Assembly (NCBI RefSeq): GCF_000971055.1
Contig: NZ_LARW01000110.1
Location: forward strand, 1 to 64,000
Direction of reading: 5' to 3'
DNA: 64,000 bases
Source: Sphingomonas sp. SRS2
Lineage (GTDB): Bacteria; Pseudomonadota; Alphaproteobacteria; Sphingomonadales; Sphingomonadaceae
The translations under genes were made by a program, and so were the position numbers. Positions 35,542 to 45,003 of the stretch are shown piece after piece (position 1 is the first letter of the stretch; each line of letters begins with the position of its first letter). Under the pieces are notes generated by a model that worked only from the letters and a program-made list of their open reading frames with translations, did no database searches and was not told the DNA's origin.

Positions 35542-37599
35542 ATGACGAAGAGCCGCACTTTCGGGCCTTGGCCCTGGATCGCCATCGGAACGCTCGGCGT
35601 ATTCGCGATGGCGATGGTAGCCATCAACCGCGGCGAGCAGGTCAATGCGGTCTGGCTGCTGGCGGCGGGCGTCTCGGTCTATCTGATCGCCTATCGATTC
35701 TACGGAATGTTCATTGCCCGAAGGGTGCTGGCGATCGATCCCGACAGGATCACCCCCGCGGTGGGGCGATGCGACGGCCTCGATTATGTGCCGACCAACC
35801 GATACGTCCTGTTCGGACATCATTTCGCTGCGATCGCCGGGGCCGGGCCGCTCGTTGGCCCGGTGCTGGCGGCCCAGATGGGCTATCTGCCCGGGACGCT
35901 GTGGATATTGGCCGGCGTGGTGTTCGCGGGCGCGGTGCAGGATTTCATCATCCTGTTCATCTCCATGCGGCGCGACGGGCGCTCGTTCGGCGAACTGGTC
36001 CGGATGGAGCTCGGCAATTTCGCCGGGCTGGTGGCGCTGTTCGGCACCTTCATGATCATGGTGATCATCCTCGCGGTGCTCGCGTTGATCGTCGTAAAGG
36101 CGCTCGCGGATAGCCCCTGGGGTCTGTTCACGGTGGCGGCGACGATCCCGCTCGCCCTGCTGATGGGCATCTATACGCAGTGGATACGCCCCGCACGCGT
36201 CGGCGAGGCATCGCTGATCGGGCTCGGGGGGCTGTTGCTGGCGATCGTCGCCGGCCAGTGGGTCGCGGCCTCGCCGGCCTGGGCCGCGGCCTTCACGCTG
36301 GACGCCACGACATTGTGCATCACGCTGATCATATATGGGGCGATCGCGTCGATCCTTCCGATATGGCTGCTGCTCGCACCCCGCGACTATCTTTCGACCT
36401 TTCTCAAAATCGGCGCGATCGTCGCGCTGGCGATCGGCATCGTCGTGATTCAGCCGGTGCTGCGGATGCCCGCCATCACGCCCTTCGCCGGTGGCGGCGG
36501 GCCCGTATGGTCGGGTGGGCTATTCCCATTCCTCTTCATCACCATCGCGTGCGGCGCGGTGTCCGGCTTCCATGCGCTGATCGCAAGCGGGACCACGCCC
36601 AAGCTGATCGCGACCGAGGCCGACGCCCGCTTCATCGGTTATGGCGCGATGATGATGGAAAGCTTCGTCGCGCTGATGGCGATGATCGCGGCATCGATCC
36701 TCGACCCCGCCATCTATTTCACGATGAACAGCCCGGCGGCGTTGCTGGGGACGACGGCGCAGTCGGCGGCGGATGCCGTATCGTTGCTGGGATATCCAAC
36801 CACGGCGCAGACGATTTCGGATACGGCCGCCTCCGTCGGCGAGCATACGATCATCTCGCGCGCCGGGGGCGCACCCACGCTGGCGATGGGCATGGCCGAG
36901 ATATTCAGCCGGGCGGTCGGCGGCGACGCGATGAAGGCCTTCTGGTATCATTTCGCGATTCTGTTCGAAGCGCTGTTCATCCTGACCGCGGTCGATGCGG
37001 GGACACGCGCAGGCCGCTTCATGCTGCAGGATATATTCGGCGCCATCGCGCCGCGGGCCAAGGTTCACTCCTTTCTGGGCGGCGTGATCGCGACCATGCT
37101 GTGCGTCGTCTGCTGGGGATATTTCCTCTATCAGGGCGCTACCGACCCGCTTGGCGGCGTCAATACGCTATGGCCGCTGTTCGGGATCGCCAATCAGATG
37201 CTGGCGGCGATGGCGCTGATGCTGGCGACGGTGGTGCTGTTCCGGATGAAGCGCGGCAGGCTGGTGCTCGTCACGGCGATACCCGCCGGGTGGCTGGTGA
37301 TCTGTACCGGCTATGCGGGGCTGCTGAAGCTGTTTTCCAGCGAGCCGGCGATCGGCTTCCTCGCGCATGCGTCGAAGTTCGTCGATGCGCAGCGCGCAGG
37401 CACGATCCTGGCGCCCGCAAAAACGCTGGCGCAGATGGAACAGATCATCCTCAACGACCGGGTCGATGCCGCGATGTGCGGGCTCTTCCTGATCGTCATG
37501 GCCGTGATCCTCGTCCAGGCCGTTCGCGCCTGCCGTGCGGCGCATGCCGCGCCCGGGCCGAGCGTGACCGAAATCCATTATGCGCAGGCGGCCGCATGA
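35542..37599 (+). CDS. cstA: CstA-family carbon-starvation transporter
   Basis: 685 residues with many transmembrane helices and CstA hallmarks: YVPTNRYVLFGHHFAAIAGA, GPLVGPVLAAQMGYLPG, FHALIASGTTPK, LFEALFILTAVDAGTRAGRF. CstA-type proteins import peptides and pyruvate in E. coli and relatives. It overlaps the YbdD-like partner gene by ATGA. Being in the same operon as secreted M20 and RidA enzymes suggests it takes up a product such as pyruvate or a small peptide (inference). Confidence 0.94.
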   Translation: MTKSRTFGPWPWIAIGTLGVFAMAMVAINRGEQVNAVWLLAAGVSVYLIAYRFYGMFIARRVLAIDPDRITPAVGRCDGLDYVPTNRYVLFGHHFAAIAGAGPLVGPVLAAQMGYLPGTLWILAGVVFAGAVQDFIILFISMRRDGRSFGELVRMELGNFAGLVALFGTFMIMVIILAVLALIVVKALADSPWGLFTVAATIPLALLMGIYTQWIRPARVGEASLIGLGGLLLAIVAGQWVAASPAWAAAFTLDATTLCITLIIYGAIASILPIWLLLAPRDYLSTFLKIGAIVALAIGIVVIQPVLRMPAITPFAGGGGPVWSGGLFPFLFITIACGAVSGFHALIASGTTPKLIATEADARFIGYGAMMMESFVALMAMIAASILDPAIYFTMNSPAALLGTTAQSAADAVSLLGYPTTAQTISDTAASVGEHTIISRAGGAPTLAMGMAEIFSRAVGGDAMKAFWYHFAILFEALFILTAVDAGTRAGRFMLQDIFGAIAPRAKVHSFLGGVIATMLCVVCWGYFLYQGATDPLGGVNTLWPLFGIANQMLAAMALMLATVVLFRMKRGRLVLVTAIPAGWLVICTGYAGLLKLFSSEPAIGFLAHASKFVDAQRAGTILAPAKTLAQMEQIILNDRVDAAMCGLFLIVMAVILVQAVRACRAAHAAPGPSVTEIHYAQAAA

Positions 37600-37796
37600 T
37601 CCGCGCGGGCTTCGCGAGGCTGCGGGCGCGCTGCGTCGAAGCGGCGCTGCACATGATCGGACTGCCGGACTATGACCGCTATTGCCGGCACGTCAGGGAG
37701 CATCATCCCGATCGCGAACCGATGAACAGGGTCGCCTTCTTTCGCGAACGGCAGCTGAGCCGGTACGGGGGACGCGGCGGCGGCCGATGTTGTTGA
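37596..37796 (+). CDS. YbdD/YjiX-family small partner of CstA
   Basis: 66 residues with the conserved core GLPDYDRYCRHVREHHPD, then FFRERQLSRYGGRGGGRCC. The glycine-rich CC tail is typical. In E. coli the homologous small proteins are required with CstA/BtsT for transport. Its ATGA overlap with cstA secures coupled translation. It is the last gene of the M20-RidA-CstA operon and convergent with purU across 10 bp. Confidence 0.9.
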   Translation: MIRAGFARLRARCVEAALHMIGLPDYDRYCRHVREHHPDREPMNRVAFFRERQLSRYGGRGGGRCC

Positions 37797-37806
37797 GGGC
37801 CGTACG

Positions 37807-38691
37807 TCAGCCCATGCGTTCGGACGCGTAGCTTCCGGGACTGGCCGGAAAGACCACGGTGCGGTTGCCATTCTGGAAGACGCGATGATGGATATGGGCG
37901 TGGATGGCCCGTGCCAGCACCTGCGCCTCGACGTCACGGCCCAGGCCGACATAGTCCTTCGCCGACTGTGCATGGGTGATGCGGACGATGTCCTGTTCGA
38001 TGATGGGGCCTTCGTCGAGGTCGGCCGTCACATAATGGGCGGTCGCGCCGATCAGCTTCACGCCGCGATCATGAGCCTGCGTATAGGGGCTGGCGCCCTT
38101 GAAGCTGGGCAGGAACGAATGGTGGATATTGATCACGCGGCCCGCCATTTTGGTGCACACGCGGTCTGACAGGATCTGCATGTAGCGCGCGAGGACCACG
38201 AGCTCCGCCTGCGAATCCTCGACGATTTCCATCAGGCGATCTTCGGCGGCCTGTTTGCCGTCCTTCGTCACCTTGATGTGGTGGAAAGGGATGTCGTGGT
38301 TCACCACGAGCTTCTGATAGGTCAGGTGGTTCGATACCACCGCGACGATGTCGATCGGCAGGGCGCCGATGCGCCAGCGGTACAGAAGGTCGTTGAGGCA
38401 ATGACCGAAGTTCGAGACCATCAGCAGTACGCGGGTGCGGTGCGCGCTGTCATGGAATGCGAAGGTCATCTCGAATGTATCGGCGACCGACTGGAAGCCG
38501 CTGCGCAGCGCTTCGAGGGCCGTGCCGCTTTCCGAATGAAAGGTCACGCGCATGAAGAAGCTGGCGGTCAGCGGATCGTCGAATTGCGCTGAGTCGGTGA
38601 TGTTGCAGTCGCTCTGCGCCAGAAAGCCGGCAATCGCGGCAACGATGCCCTTGCGGGAGGGGCATTGGACCGTGAGGACATAATGTTTCAT
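37807..38691 (-). CDS. purU: Formyltetrahydrofolate deformylase
   Basis: 294 residues: an N-terminal ACT domain (VLTVQCPSRKGIVAAIAGFL, CNITDSAQFDD) and a C-terminal formyl-transferase fold with NHDIPFHHIKV, INIHHSFLPSFKGASPY and GATAHYVTADLDEGPIIEQD. It hydrolyses 10-formyl-THF to formate and THF, recycling folate when sarcosine oxidase loads one-carbon units. ATG 38691 has AAGGA upstream; the extension to 38721 has no family similarity. Last gene of the soxBDAG-purU operon. Confidence 0.95.
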   Translation of the reverse strand: MKHYVLTVQCPSRKGIVAAIAGFLAQSDCNITDSAQFDDPLTASFFMRVTFHSESGTALEALRSGFQSVADTFEMTFAFHDSAHRTRVLLMVSNFGHCLNDLLYRWRIGALPIDIVAVVSNHLTYQKLVVNHDIPFHHIKVTKDGKQAAEDRLMEIVEDSQAELVVLARYMQILSDRVCTKMAGRVINIHHSFLPSFKGASPYTQAHDRGVKLIGATAHYVTADLDEGPIIEQDIVRITHAQSAKDYVGLGRDVEAQVLARAIHAHIHHRVFQNGNRTVVFPASPGSYASERMG

Positions 38692-38720
38692 GCTGGGTGT
38701 CCTTCGGACTTTCCTGTCCA

Positions 38721-39251
38721 CTACGAAGCTCGGCGAAGATGATCCGCCATCAGGTCGATCAGTGATTTCGCCCAGGTCGTCGGAACGAGCAGGTCGAATC
38801 TGTCGGCGGCGTGACGATCGACGAGCACGCCGACATGGTGGAGCGAGCCCTGGGCGAAGCTTCCCACCGGAAAGGCCTGCTCCGAGAAATCGAGCGCCAT
38901 GACGCGGCTAAGAAGATCTCCAGCGCCGGGACCTTCCACGATCAGCCGCCTCCGTGCATGCGAAAGATCGAGCACCGCGATGTCGCCGGAGCTTTCCAGG
39001 CCGAGCGGTTTTGCCGACAGGATCAGCGCCCGGTCCGGCGCGGTGCGCCATATGCTGTCCATGTCACGTCGGATCGGCCGGCGATAATCGCGCGGGACCG
39101 AAAGCGAGAAGGGGTGCAGCAGGGCGTCTGCGACTTCCTCGAAACGGTCCCAACCGGCCAACTGGGTCAGGATCGGGACATCGCCCTCACGCATCGTGAC
39201 GAGGTGGCCGTCGCTGGTGGCGCCGGTGAACGGGAGGGAAGGCCTACCCAT
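38721..39251 (-). CDS. soxG: Sarcosine oxidase gamma subunit
   Basis: 176 residues, slightly short for SoxG. It contains LSHARRRLIVEGPGAGDLLS, DFSEQAFPVGSFAQGSLHH and FDLLVPTTWAKSLIDLM, the folded GcvT-like pattern of the family. It overlaps the soxA stop by 8 bp. It is a structural subunit of heterotetrameric sarcosine oxidase, and its place between soxA and purU is the normal one. Confidence 0.88.
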   Translation of the reverse strand: MGRPSLPFTGATSDGHLVTMREGDVPILTQLAGWDRFEEVADALLHPFSLSVPRDYRRPIRRDMDSIWRTAPDRALILSAKPLGLESSGDIAVLDLSHARRRLIVEGPGAGDLLSRVMALDFSEQAFPVGSFAQGSLHHVGVLVDRHAADRFDLLVPTTWAKSLIDLMADHLRRAS

Positions 39252-42207
39252 TTTGACGATGTCCTTCCGGATCGAAGAAACGTGGCGAAACGACCGTGGC
39301 TTCAAGCGTCTGGTCGCCGAGAAAATCGACCACCCGGATCTTTTCGCCGAGACGTTCCGGTCCGCGTGACAGAAGGGCGAGCGCGATATTCCTGCCGAGC
39401 GCGGGGGAGTAGGTCGTCGAGGAAACCCACCCGTCGCCATGTCCGCTGACCGCTCCGTCCGCCGCGAACAGCAGCGATCCGGCTCGCGCGCCGGTATCGC
39501 CGACAATCTCCAGCCCGACGAGTGACGGCCGGGCCGGATCGTCGAGCAGCGCACGCTTGCGCAGTACCGAGCCGATGAAGGGCTTCTTGCCGGAAGCGAA
39601 CCCTTCGAGCCCGAGATCCTTCAATGTGGTCCGGCCCTCGATTTCGGCGCCGGCGACATGGCCCTTCTCGATACGCAGCGCTCCCATGGCTTCGGTACCA
39701 TAGGGCAGCAGGTTGTGACGCGCGCCGCCCTCGACGAGCGCCTCCCAGACCGTTCGTCCGGACTTCGCCGGGATGTAGATCTCGTAGGCGAGTTCGCCCG
39801 AATAGCTCATCCGGTGAAGTCGGCACGGGACGCCGGCGATGATGACATGCGTGAAGCGGTTATTGGGGAGCGCTATGCCAGTCAGGTCGGCGCGCGTCAG
39901 ACCGGTCAGCACGTCGCGGGACTTTGGCCCGGCAATCGCGACTGCCGCCCATTGGTCGGTCACGGTCGTGACATGGACCTTGAGATCGCGCCAGGCGGTT
40001 TGCAGAAGATGTTCGGCAGTGGCGAGCACCTTTGCGGCGTTGGCCGTGGTGGTCGACATGAAATAGTCATTCTCACCGAGCCGCGCGGTCGCGCCATCAT
40101 CCATGACGAAGCCGTCCTCGCGCAGCATCACGCCATAGCGCAGGCTGCCGACCGGCAAGGTCTTGAAGCCGTTGATATAGACGCGGTTGAGGAACTCGGC
40201 GGCATCGGGACCCTGCACCGCGATCTTGCCCAGCGTGGAGACGTCAATGATGCCGACATGCTCGCGAACATGGGCTGCTTCGCGGACATAGGCTTCGCGG
40301 AGGCTTTCGCCATCTGCCTTATAGTACCATGGCCGGAGCCACGGGCCCGCCTCGATCATCTCCGCGCCATGTTCCACATGCCAGTCGTGAATGGTCGACA
40401 GGCGGATGGGGCGGAAATGCAGTCCGTGATCGTGGCCGACGATCGAGCCGATCGCGACCGGTGTGTAGGGCGGCCTGAAAGTGGTCGTGCCGACCGAAGG
40501 GATATCCATGCCGCGGAGCGTGGCCATGCGGGCGAGGGCGTTCAGGTTGGACGTCTTGCCCTGATCCGCGGCCATCCCGGACGTGGTGTAGCGCTTCAGA
40601 TGCTCGACCGAGACATAGCCTTCCAGATGCGCCTGATCGATATCCGCCAGCTTCACGTCATGCTGGAAGTCGACGAACGCCTTTCCGGGCGTGCTGCCAT
40701 CCGGTCTGGTGATGACCGTCACCGGCATCAGGCCGCGACCCCAGAAATCGTCGCGTCCGGCCAGCGAAGGTTTCTTTCCGCCGCCGCCTCCGGCTTCATG
40801 ACCTTGCGAGAGCGCCTCGGCCAAGGACGCCGCGCCGATCAGCGAACCGACGCAGGCAAATGCTCCCTTTTTCGCCGGGGGCAGGAAGGCGTCGAGCTCC
40901 GCATGATGAACCGGTTTGCCGAAGCGCTGGCTCCACAGGTGCAATGCGGGAGCCCAGCCGCCTGAGACGGCGACAAGATCGCAAGCGATGCGGGTTGCCT
41001 TGCCGACGACCCCGCCCTGGCCGTCGACCGGGACGATATGGACGGCCCGCACGGACTTTCCGCCCTCGGCCTTCAGCACGGCATGTCCGGGTCGCAGATC
41101 GATGCCGGCGTCGTGCAGGCCGTCGATGAGATCCGCGCGAACATCGTGGCGAAGGTCGCAGACCGTGACGCGCGCGCCGGCTTTGGCGAGATCCACAGCC
41201 GGCGCGTAGGCGCTGTCGTTGTTGGTCGTGAGAACGATCGTGCTGCCGGCCAGCACCGCATAGCGGTTGAGATATTTGCGCACGGCGGAAGCGAGCATCA
41301 CCCCGGGGATGTCATTCCCGGAAAAGACCATTGGGCGTTCGATCGCCCCGGTCGCGAGGACCGCGCGCGCCGTCCTGATCAGCCAGTAGCGCTGTCGCGG
41401 CATGGCTGCGTTGGGAACGTCGACATGATCCTGGAACCGCTCGACACAGCCGAACACATCGCTGTCATAAGCGCCGAACGCCGTGGTCCGCGTCAGGATG
41501 CGGATATTCGGGAGGGTGCGCAGTTCGGCTTCGGCATCTCGCAGCCAGACATCGCTTTCACCGCCGGCGACTTCATCCAGAAGCGATCCGCCCAGCCGAT
41601 GATCCTGTTCGATCAGGATGACGTTGGCGCCTGTGCGACCCGCAGCGAGTGCGGCGGCGATGCCCGATGGCCCCGCGCCGACAATGAGCGTGTCGCAGAA
41701 GGCGTTGATCTTCTCATAGGAGTCGGGATCGTCGCGCGTCGAGGCGCGGCCCATGCCGGCTGCCCTGCGGATGAAGCGCTCGCACAGCATCCAGAAGCCC
41801 GTGCCGCTGAAGGGCCCGATGAAGGTCTTGTAGTAGAAGCCCGCTCCCAGAAAGCGCGACAGCAGCCCGTTGACCGCACCAATATCGAACCGGAGGCTGG
41901 GCCAGGCATTTTGCGGATAGGCCTTCAGCCCGTCGAAGGCTTCGATCGTCGTCGCCTGGGCGTTCGGCTCATGCCGCGCTCCGTCGCGGAGATGGACGAG
42001 CGCGTTGGGCTCCTCGACGCCCGCCGCCATCAGCCCGCGCGGACGATGATATTTGAAGCTGCGTGCGATCAGTTTCCGGTCGCTGGCCAGCAGGGCCGAT
42101 GCCAGCGTATCGCCGGGGTGGGCGGTGAGCGACCGGCCGTCGAATGTCAGTTCGAGGGTCCGGCTTCGGTCGATGCGTCCGCCGGTGGGGAGCCTGCGCG
42201 CGCTCAC
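39244..42207 (-). CDS. soxA: Sarcosine oxidase alpha subunit
   Basis: 987 residues, normal for SoxA. Domains in order: an N-terminal Fer2-like segment (LTAHPGDTLASALLASDRKL), an NAD-binding fold (TLIVGAGPSGIAAALAAGRT), a middle FAD/NAD region, and a C-terminal GcvT-like tetrahydrofolate-binding domain (from about residue 600; GIIDVSTLGKIAVQGPDAAE, GELAYEIYIPA, GHVAGAEIEGRTTLKDLGL). It binds NAD and folate, and passes the oxidised methyl group to THF. ATGA overlap with soxD upstream. Confidence 0.96.
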   Translation of the reverse strand: MSARRLPTGGRIDRSRTLELTFDGRSLTAHPGDTLASALLASDRKLIARSFKYHRPRGLMAAGVEEPNALVHLRDGARHEPNAQATTIEAFDGLKAYPQNAWPSLRFDIGAVNGLLSRFLGAGFYYKTFIGPFSGTGFWMLCERFIRRAAGMGRASTRDDPDSYEKINAFCDTLIVGAGPSGIAAALAAGRTGANVILIEQDHRLGGSLLDEVAGGESDVWLRDAEAELRTLPNIRILTRTTAFGAYDSDVFGCVERFQDHVDVPNAAMPRQRYWLIRTARAVLATGAIERPMVFSGNDIPGVMLASAVRKYLNRYAVLAGSTIVLTTNNDSAYAPAVDLAKAGARVTVCDLRHDVRADLIDGLHDAGIDLRPGHAVLKAEGGKSVRAVHIVPVDGQGGVVGKATRIACDLVAVSGGWAPALHLWSQRFGKPVHHAELDAFLPPAKKGAFACVGSLIGAASLAEALSQGHEAGGGGGKKPSLAGRDDFWGRGLMPVTVITRPDGSTPGKAFVDFQHDVKLADIDQAHLEGYVSVEHLKRYTTSGMAADQGKTSNLNALARMATLRGMDIPSVGTTTFRPPYTPVAIGSIVGHDHGLHFRPIRLSTIHDWHVEHGAEMIEAGPWLRPWYYKADGESLREAYVREAAHVREHVGIIDVSTLGKIAVQGPDAAEFLNRVYINGFKTLPVGSLRYGVMLREDGFVMDDGATARLGENDYFMSTTTANAAKVLATAEHLLQTAWRDLKVHVTTVTDQWAAVAIAGPKSRDVLTGLTRADLTGIALPNNRFTHVIIAGVPCRLHRMSYSGELAYEIYIPAKSGRTVWEALVEGGARHNLLPYGTEAMGALRIEKGHVAGAEIEGRTTLKDLGLEGFASGKKPFIGSVLRKRALLDDPARPSLVGLEIVGDTGARAGSLLFAADGAVSGHGDGWVSSTTYSPALGRNIALALLSRGPERLGEKIRVVDFLGDQTLEATVVSPRFFDPEGHRQNG

Positions 42208-42470
42208 AATGCGGCCTCGCGCGCCAGTCTCACCGAACCGATGTCATGCGTGAGCGTATCACGTTCGACGACGAGCCATTGCCGGCAGGCGGCGACATGA
42301 TGCCAATATTCGCTGTGCGGTCCCCGCGGGTTATCGCGCATGAAGACATAGTCCACCCAGACCTGCGGATCGGCTTCCGCCATGTCCGGCCGCTTGACCG
42401 TAGCGTCGCCGCCATAGGTGAATTCGGTTTCGTCCCGCACGCCGCAGACCGGGCAATGGATTCGTAGCAT
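42204..42470 (-). CDS. soxD: Sarcosine oxidase delta subunit
   Basis: 88 residues. The zinc site is visible: Cys6 and Cys9 in HCPVCG, and His58/Cys62 in WHHVAAC. DPQVWVDYVFMRDNPRGPHS is the family block. It bridges the alpha and beta subunits. It overlaps soxA by 4 bp and starts 9 bp after soxB. Confidence 0.95.
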   Translation of the reverse strand: MLRIHCPVCGVRDETEFTYGGDATVKRPDMAEADPQVWVDYVFMRDNPRGPHSEYWHHVAACRQWLVVERDTLTHDIGSVRLAREAAL

Positions 42471-42479
42471 GGCCTGACC

Positions 42480-43736
42480 TCAATGCGCGTTGGGTTGAGG
42501 GCCCGCGCCCTTTTCATCGATCTGATAGCCCCGCGCGAAGCGCTCGAGCGTGAACTCGGCGTTGTCGGGGTGAGGCTCGCCTTTGGCGATCGTCCAGGCG
42601 AAGCACCAGCCGGATGCCGGCGTCGCCTTGAAGCCGCCATAGCACCAGCCACCGTTCAGCCAGAGGCCGTCGACCGGCATCTTGGCGATGATCGGCGAAC
42701 CGTCCATCGACATGTCCATCACCCCGGCCCAGTGGCGCAACAGGCGCAGGCGCGACAGCGACGGCATCAGCGCCTTGGCGCTTGCCAACGCATGTTCGAC
42801 GATCGGCAGGCCGCCGCGCTGAGCATAGGAATTGAACCCGTCGAGATCGCCGCCCAGCACGAGACCGCCCTTGTCGGACTGACTGATGTAGAAGTGGGCG
42901 GCCCCGAAGGAAATGACGCTGTCGATCAGCGGCTTGAGAGGCTCGGTCACGAACGCCTGGAGCACATGCGTTTCGATCGGCAGGCGAAGCCCGGCTTTCG
43001 CGGCGAGATGGCCCGTATGTCCGGCCACCGCCAGCGCAACCTTGTTCGCGCGGATCGGACCGCGGGTGGTTTCGACGCCGACGATCCGGTCCTTGTCCCA
43101 GATATAGCCGGTGACCTCGCACTGCTGGATCAGGTCGACGCCTTCTCGGTCCGCGCCGCGCGCATAGCCCCAGGCGACCGCATCGTGGCGGGCCGTGCCG
43201 GCGCGCGGCTGATAGATCGCGCCATGGATGGGGAAGCGGGCATTGGCCGAATAGTCGAGATAGGGGATCCGGCGCATGACCTCGGCCCGGTCGAACAGTT
43301 CGGCGTCGATGCCATTGGCCCGCATGACGTTGCCACGGCGGCGCGCGGCATCCATCTGCGCCGGTGAGTGGCAGAGATTATACTGCCCCCGCTGCGACAC
43401 CATGGCATTGTAGTTGAGGTCCTGGCTGAGATTTTCCCACAGCTTCATGGACCGTTCGTAGAACAGGGTGTTGCCGGGCATCATGTAGTTCGAGCGTATG
43501 ATGGTCGTGTTGCGGCCGACATTGCCGCCGCCGAGCCAGCCCTTTTCGATCACCGCGACGTTGCGGATGCCATGCTCTTTGGCCAGATAATATGCGGTGG
43601 CGAGGCCGTGCCCGCCGCCGCCGACGATTACCACGTCATAAGCGGGTTTCGGCTGCGGGTCGCGCCATGCGCGGCTCCACTGCCTGTTCCCGGCCAGGCC
43701 TTGCCGAAGGACCGACAATGCCGAGTAAACGCTCAT
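42480..43736 (-). CDS. soxB: Sarcosine oxidase beta subunit
   Basis: 418 residues starting MSVYSALSVLRQGLAGNRQW. The FAD dinucleotide fold (DVVIVGGGGHGLATAYYLAK) and GWLGGGNVGRNTTIIRSNY fit SoxB, including the His that carries covalent FMN in this family. It oxidises the N-methyl group and makes H2O2. The frame extends to 43871 without family sequence; 43736 is the normal start. About 280 bp of A/T-rich promoter region precede it, shared divergently with the asparaginase gene. Confidence 0.95.
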   Translation of the reverse strand: MSVYSALSVLRQGLAGNRQWSRAWRDPQPKPAYDVVIVGGGGHGLATAYYLAKEHGIRNVAVIEKGWLGGGNVGRNTTIIRSNYMMPGNTLFYERSMKLWENLSQDLNYNAMVSQRGQYNLCHSPAQMDAARRRGNVMRANGIDAELFDRAEVMRRIPYLDYSANARFPIHGAIYQPRAGTARHDAVAWGYARGADREGVDLIQQCEVTGYIWDKDRIVGVETTRGPIRANKVALAVAGHTGHLAAKAGLRLPIETHVLQAFVTEPLKPLIDSVISFGAAHFYISQSDKGGLVLGGDLDGFNSYAQRGGLPIVEHALASAKALMPSLSRLRLLRHWAGVMDMSMDGSPIIAKMPVDGLWLNGGWCYGGFKATPASGWCFAWTIAKGEPHPDNAEFTLERFARGYQIDEKGAGPQPNAH

Positions 43737-44019
43737 GCGCCACAACTTCCGCGACGCCCGCACCGCGGCGCGCCGGCTGTGCGAGCGGTGGCGTGCTGGA
43801 CGCGCGCTGAGACTTCGTCGATACGGATGCCTGGCATGATTTTCCACAAGCGATATGATGTGGCCAAGCATGACAAACCCGCCTTATGATTTGAACCATG
43901 CGTGGCGATCTTAAGGCAATTTACTGCATAAGATAATTTAAGCTTATTATCACCGCAGAGCGTTGCGGGTCGCGCGTCCGACCCGGTAATCATTCTACCT
44001 TGCTGCGGAGGGCTATGGG

Positions 44020-45003
44020 TTGCCGGTCAGGATCGCCTTCATAGGAACCGGGGGTACGATAGCTTCGATCGGAAGCGATCCGTTCGACTTGCTGGACTAT
44101 AATGCCTCCGGCGAACGCGTGGACGCGGCCACGATCCTCGACCGCACTGGCCTGGATGGCGTGATCGCCGAGATCGTTCCGGTCGACTTCCGCCAGTTGG
44201 ACAGCACGGCGATCTCCTTGCAAGACTGGGCCGATCTCGCGGACCTGTGCAAAGAGCTGGCGCGCGATCCGGCGTTGAACGGGATCGTGATCGGGCACGG
44301 GACAGCTAGTCTGGAAGAGACGGCATGGCTGCTGTCGCTGGTGCTCGACCTGGAAATACCCGTCGTCGTCACGGGCTCCATGCGGCCGCTGACCGGTCTG
44401 TCTTCCGATGCCGCAGCAAATCTTGCAGCGGCAGTGCGCGTCGCGGCCGATCCGACGGGCAGGGGCGGGGTCCATGTCGTCCTGAACGACGAGATTCATT
44501 CGCCGCGCACGGTCACGAAGGCGCACACGCTGCGGCTCAACGCGTTCCAGTCGCCATGGTCTGGCCCGCTGGGCACCATCGATGGACCGGCGGTCAATAT
44601 CGGGCGGCGGGAGCAGCGGGAAAGGTCTCCGCTTTTCTCGGGCGATCTGCTGCGCCGCTTACCGCGCGTCGATATTGTCTACAGCTATGTCGGCGCCGAT
44701 GGATCGGCGATCAGCGCCTTTGCAGCGGCTGGCGCGAAGGGGATCGTGTCGGCAGGGTTCGGCCCCGGACTGGGAACGCCGGCCGAGACGGAGGCTCTTG
44801 CCGATGCGATCGTGCAGGGGGTCGTCGTCGTCCAGTCAGCTCGCACCGGGGCGGGGCCGGTGGTCGACAGCGCCCATCACCAAAGGCTGGGGATCATCGC
44901 GGGCAACGATCTCAATCCTCAAAAGGCCAGAATATTGCTCGCGCTCTGTCTCGCGCGGGGCGATGATGCCGCCGCGATCCGGACCGTATTTCAGTCGCTC
45001 TGA
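44020..45003 (+). CDS. Asparaginase-family amidohydrolase with atypical active site
   Basis: 327 residues. First catalytic motif GTGGTIAS (Thr10 region), Tyr27, second Thr95 in HGTASLEET and the Lys in TVTKAHT are present. The Asp that normally follows Thr95 (HGTDT motif) and grips the substrate's alpha-amino group is Ala96. The enzyme therefore probably acts on an amide other than free asparagine (inference). No signal peptide, so cytosolic. TTG start chosen: GGAGG sits about 8 bases upstream and no in-frame ATG fits. Divergent from soxB; its 3' end overlaps the convergent LysR gene by 13 bp. Confidence 0.82.
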   Translation: MPVRIAFIGTGGTIASIGSDPFDLLDYNASGERVDAATILDRTGLDGVIAEIVPVDFRQLDSTAISLQDWADLADLCKELARDPALNGIVIGHGTASLEETAWLLSLVLDLEIPVVVTGSMRPLTGLSSDAAANLAAAVRVAADPTGRGGVHVVLNDEIHSPRTVTKAHTLRLNAFQSPWSGPLGTIDGPAVNIGRREQRERSPLFSGDLLRRLPRVDIVYSYVGADGSAISAFAAAGAKGIVSAGFGPGLGTPAETEALADAIVQGVVVVQSARTGAGPVVDSAHHQRLGIIAGNDLNPQKARILLALCLARGDDAAAIRTVFQSL

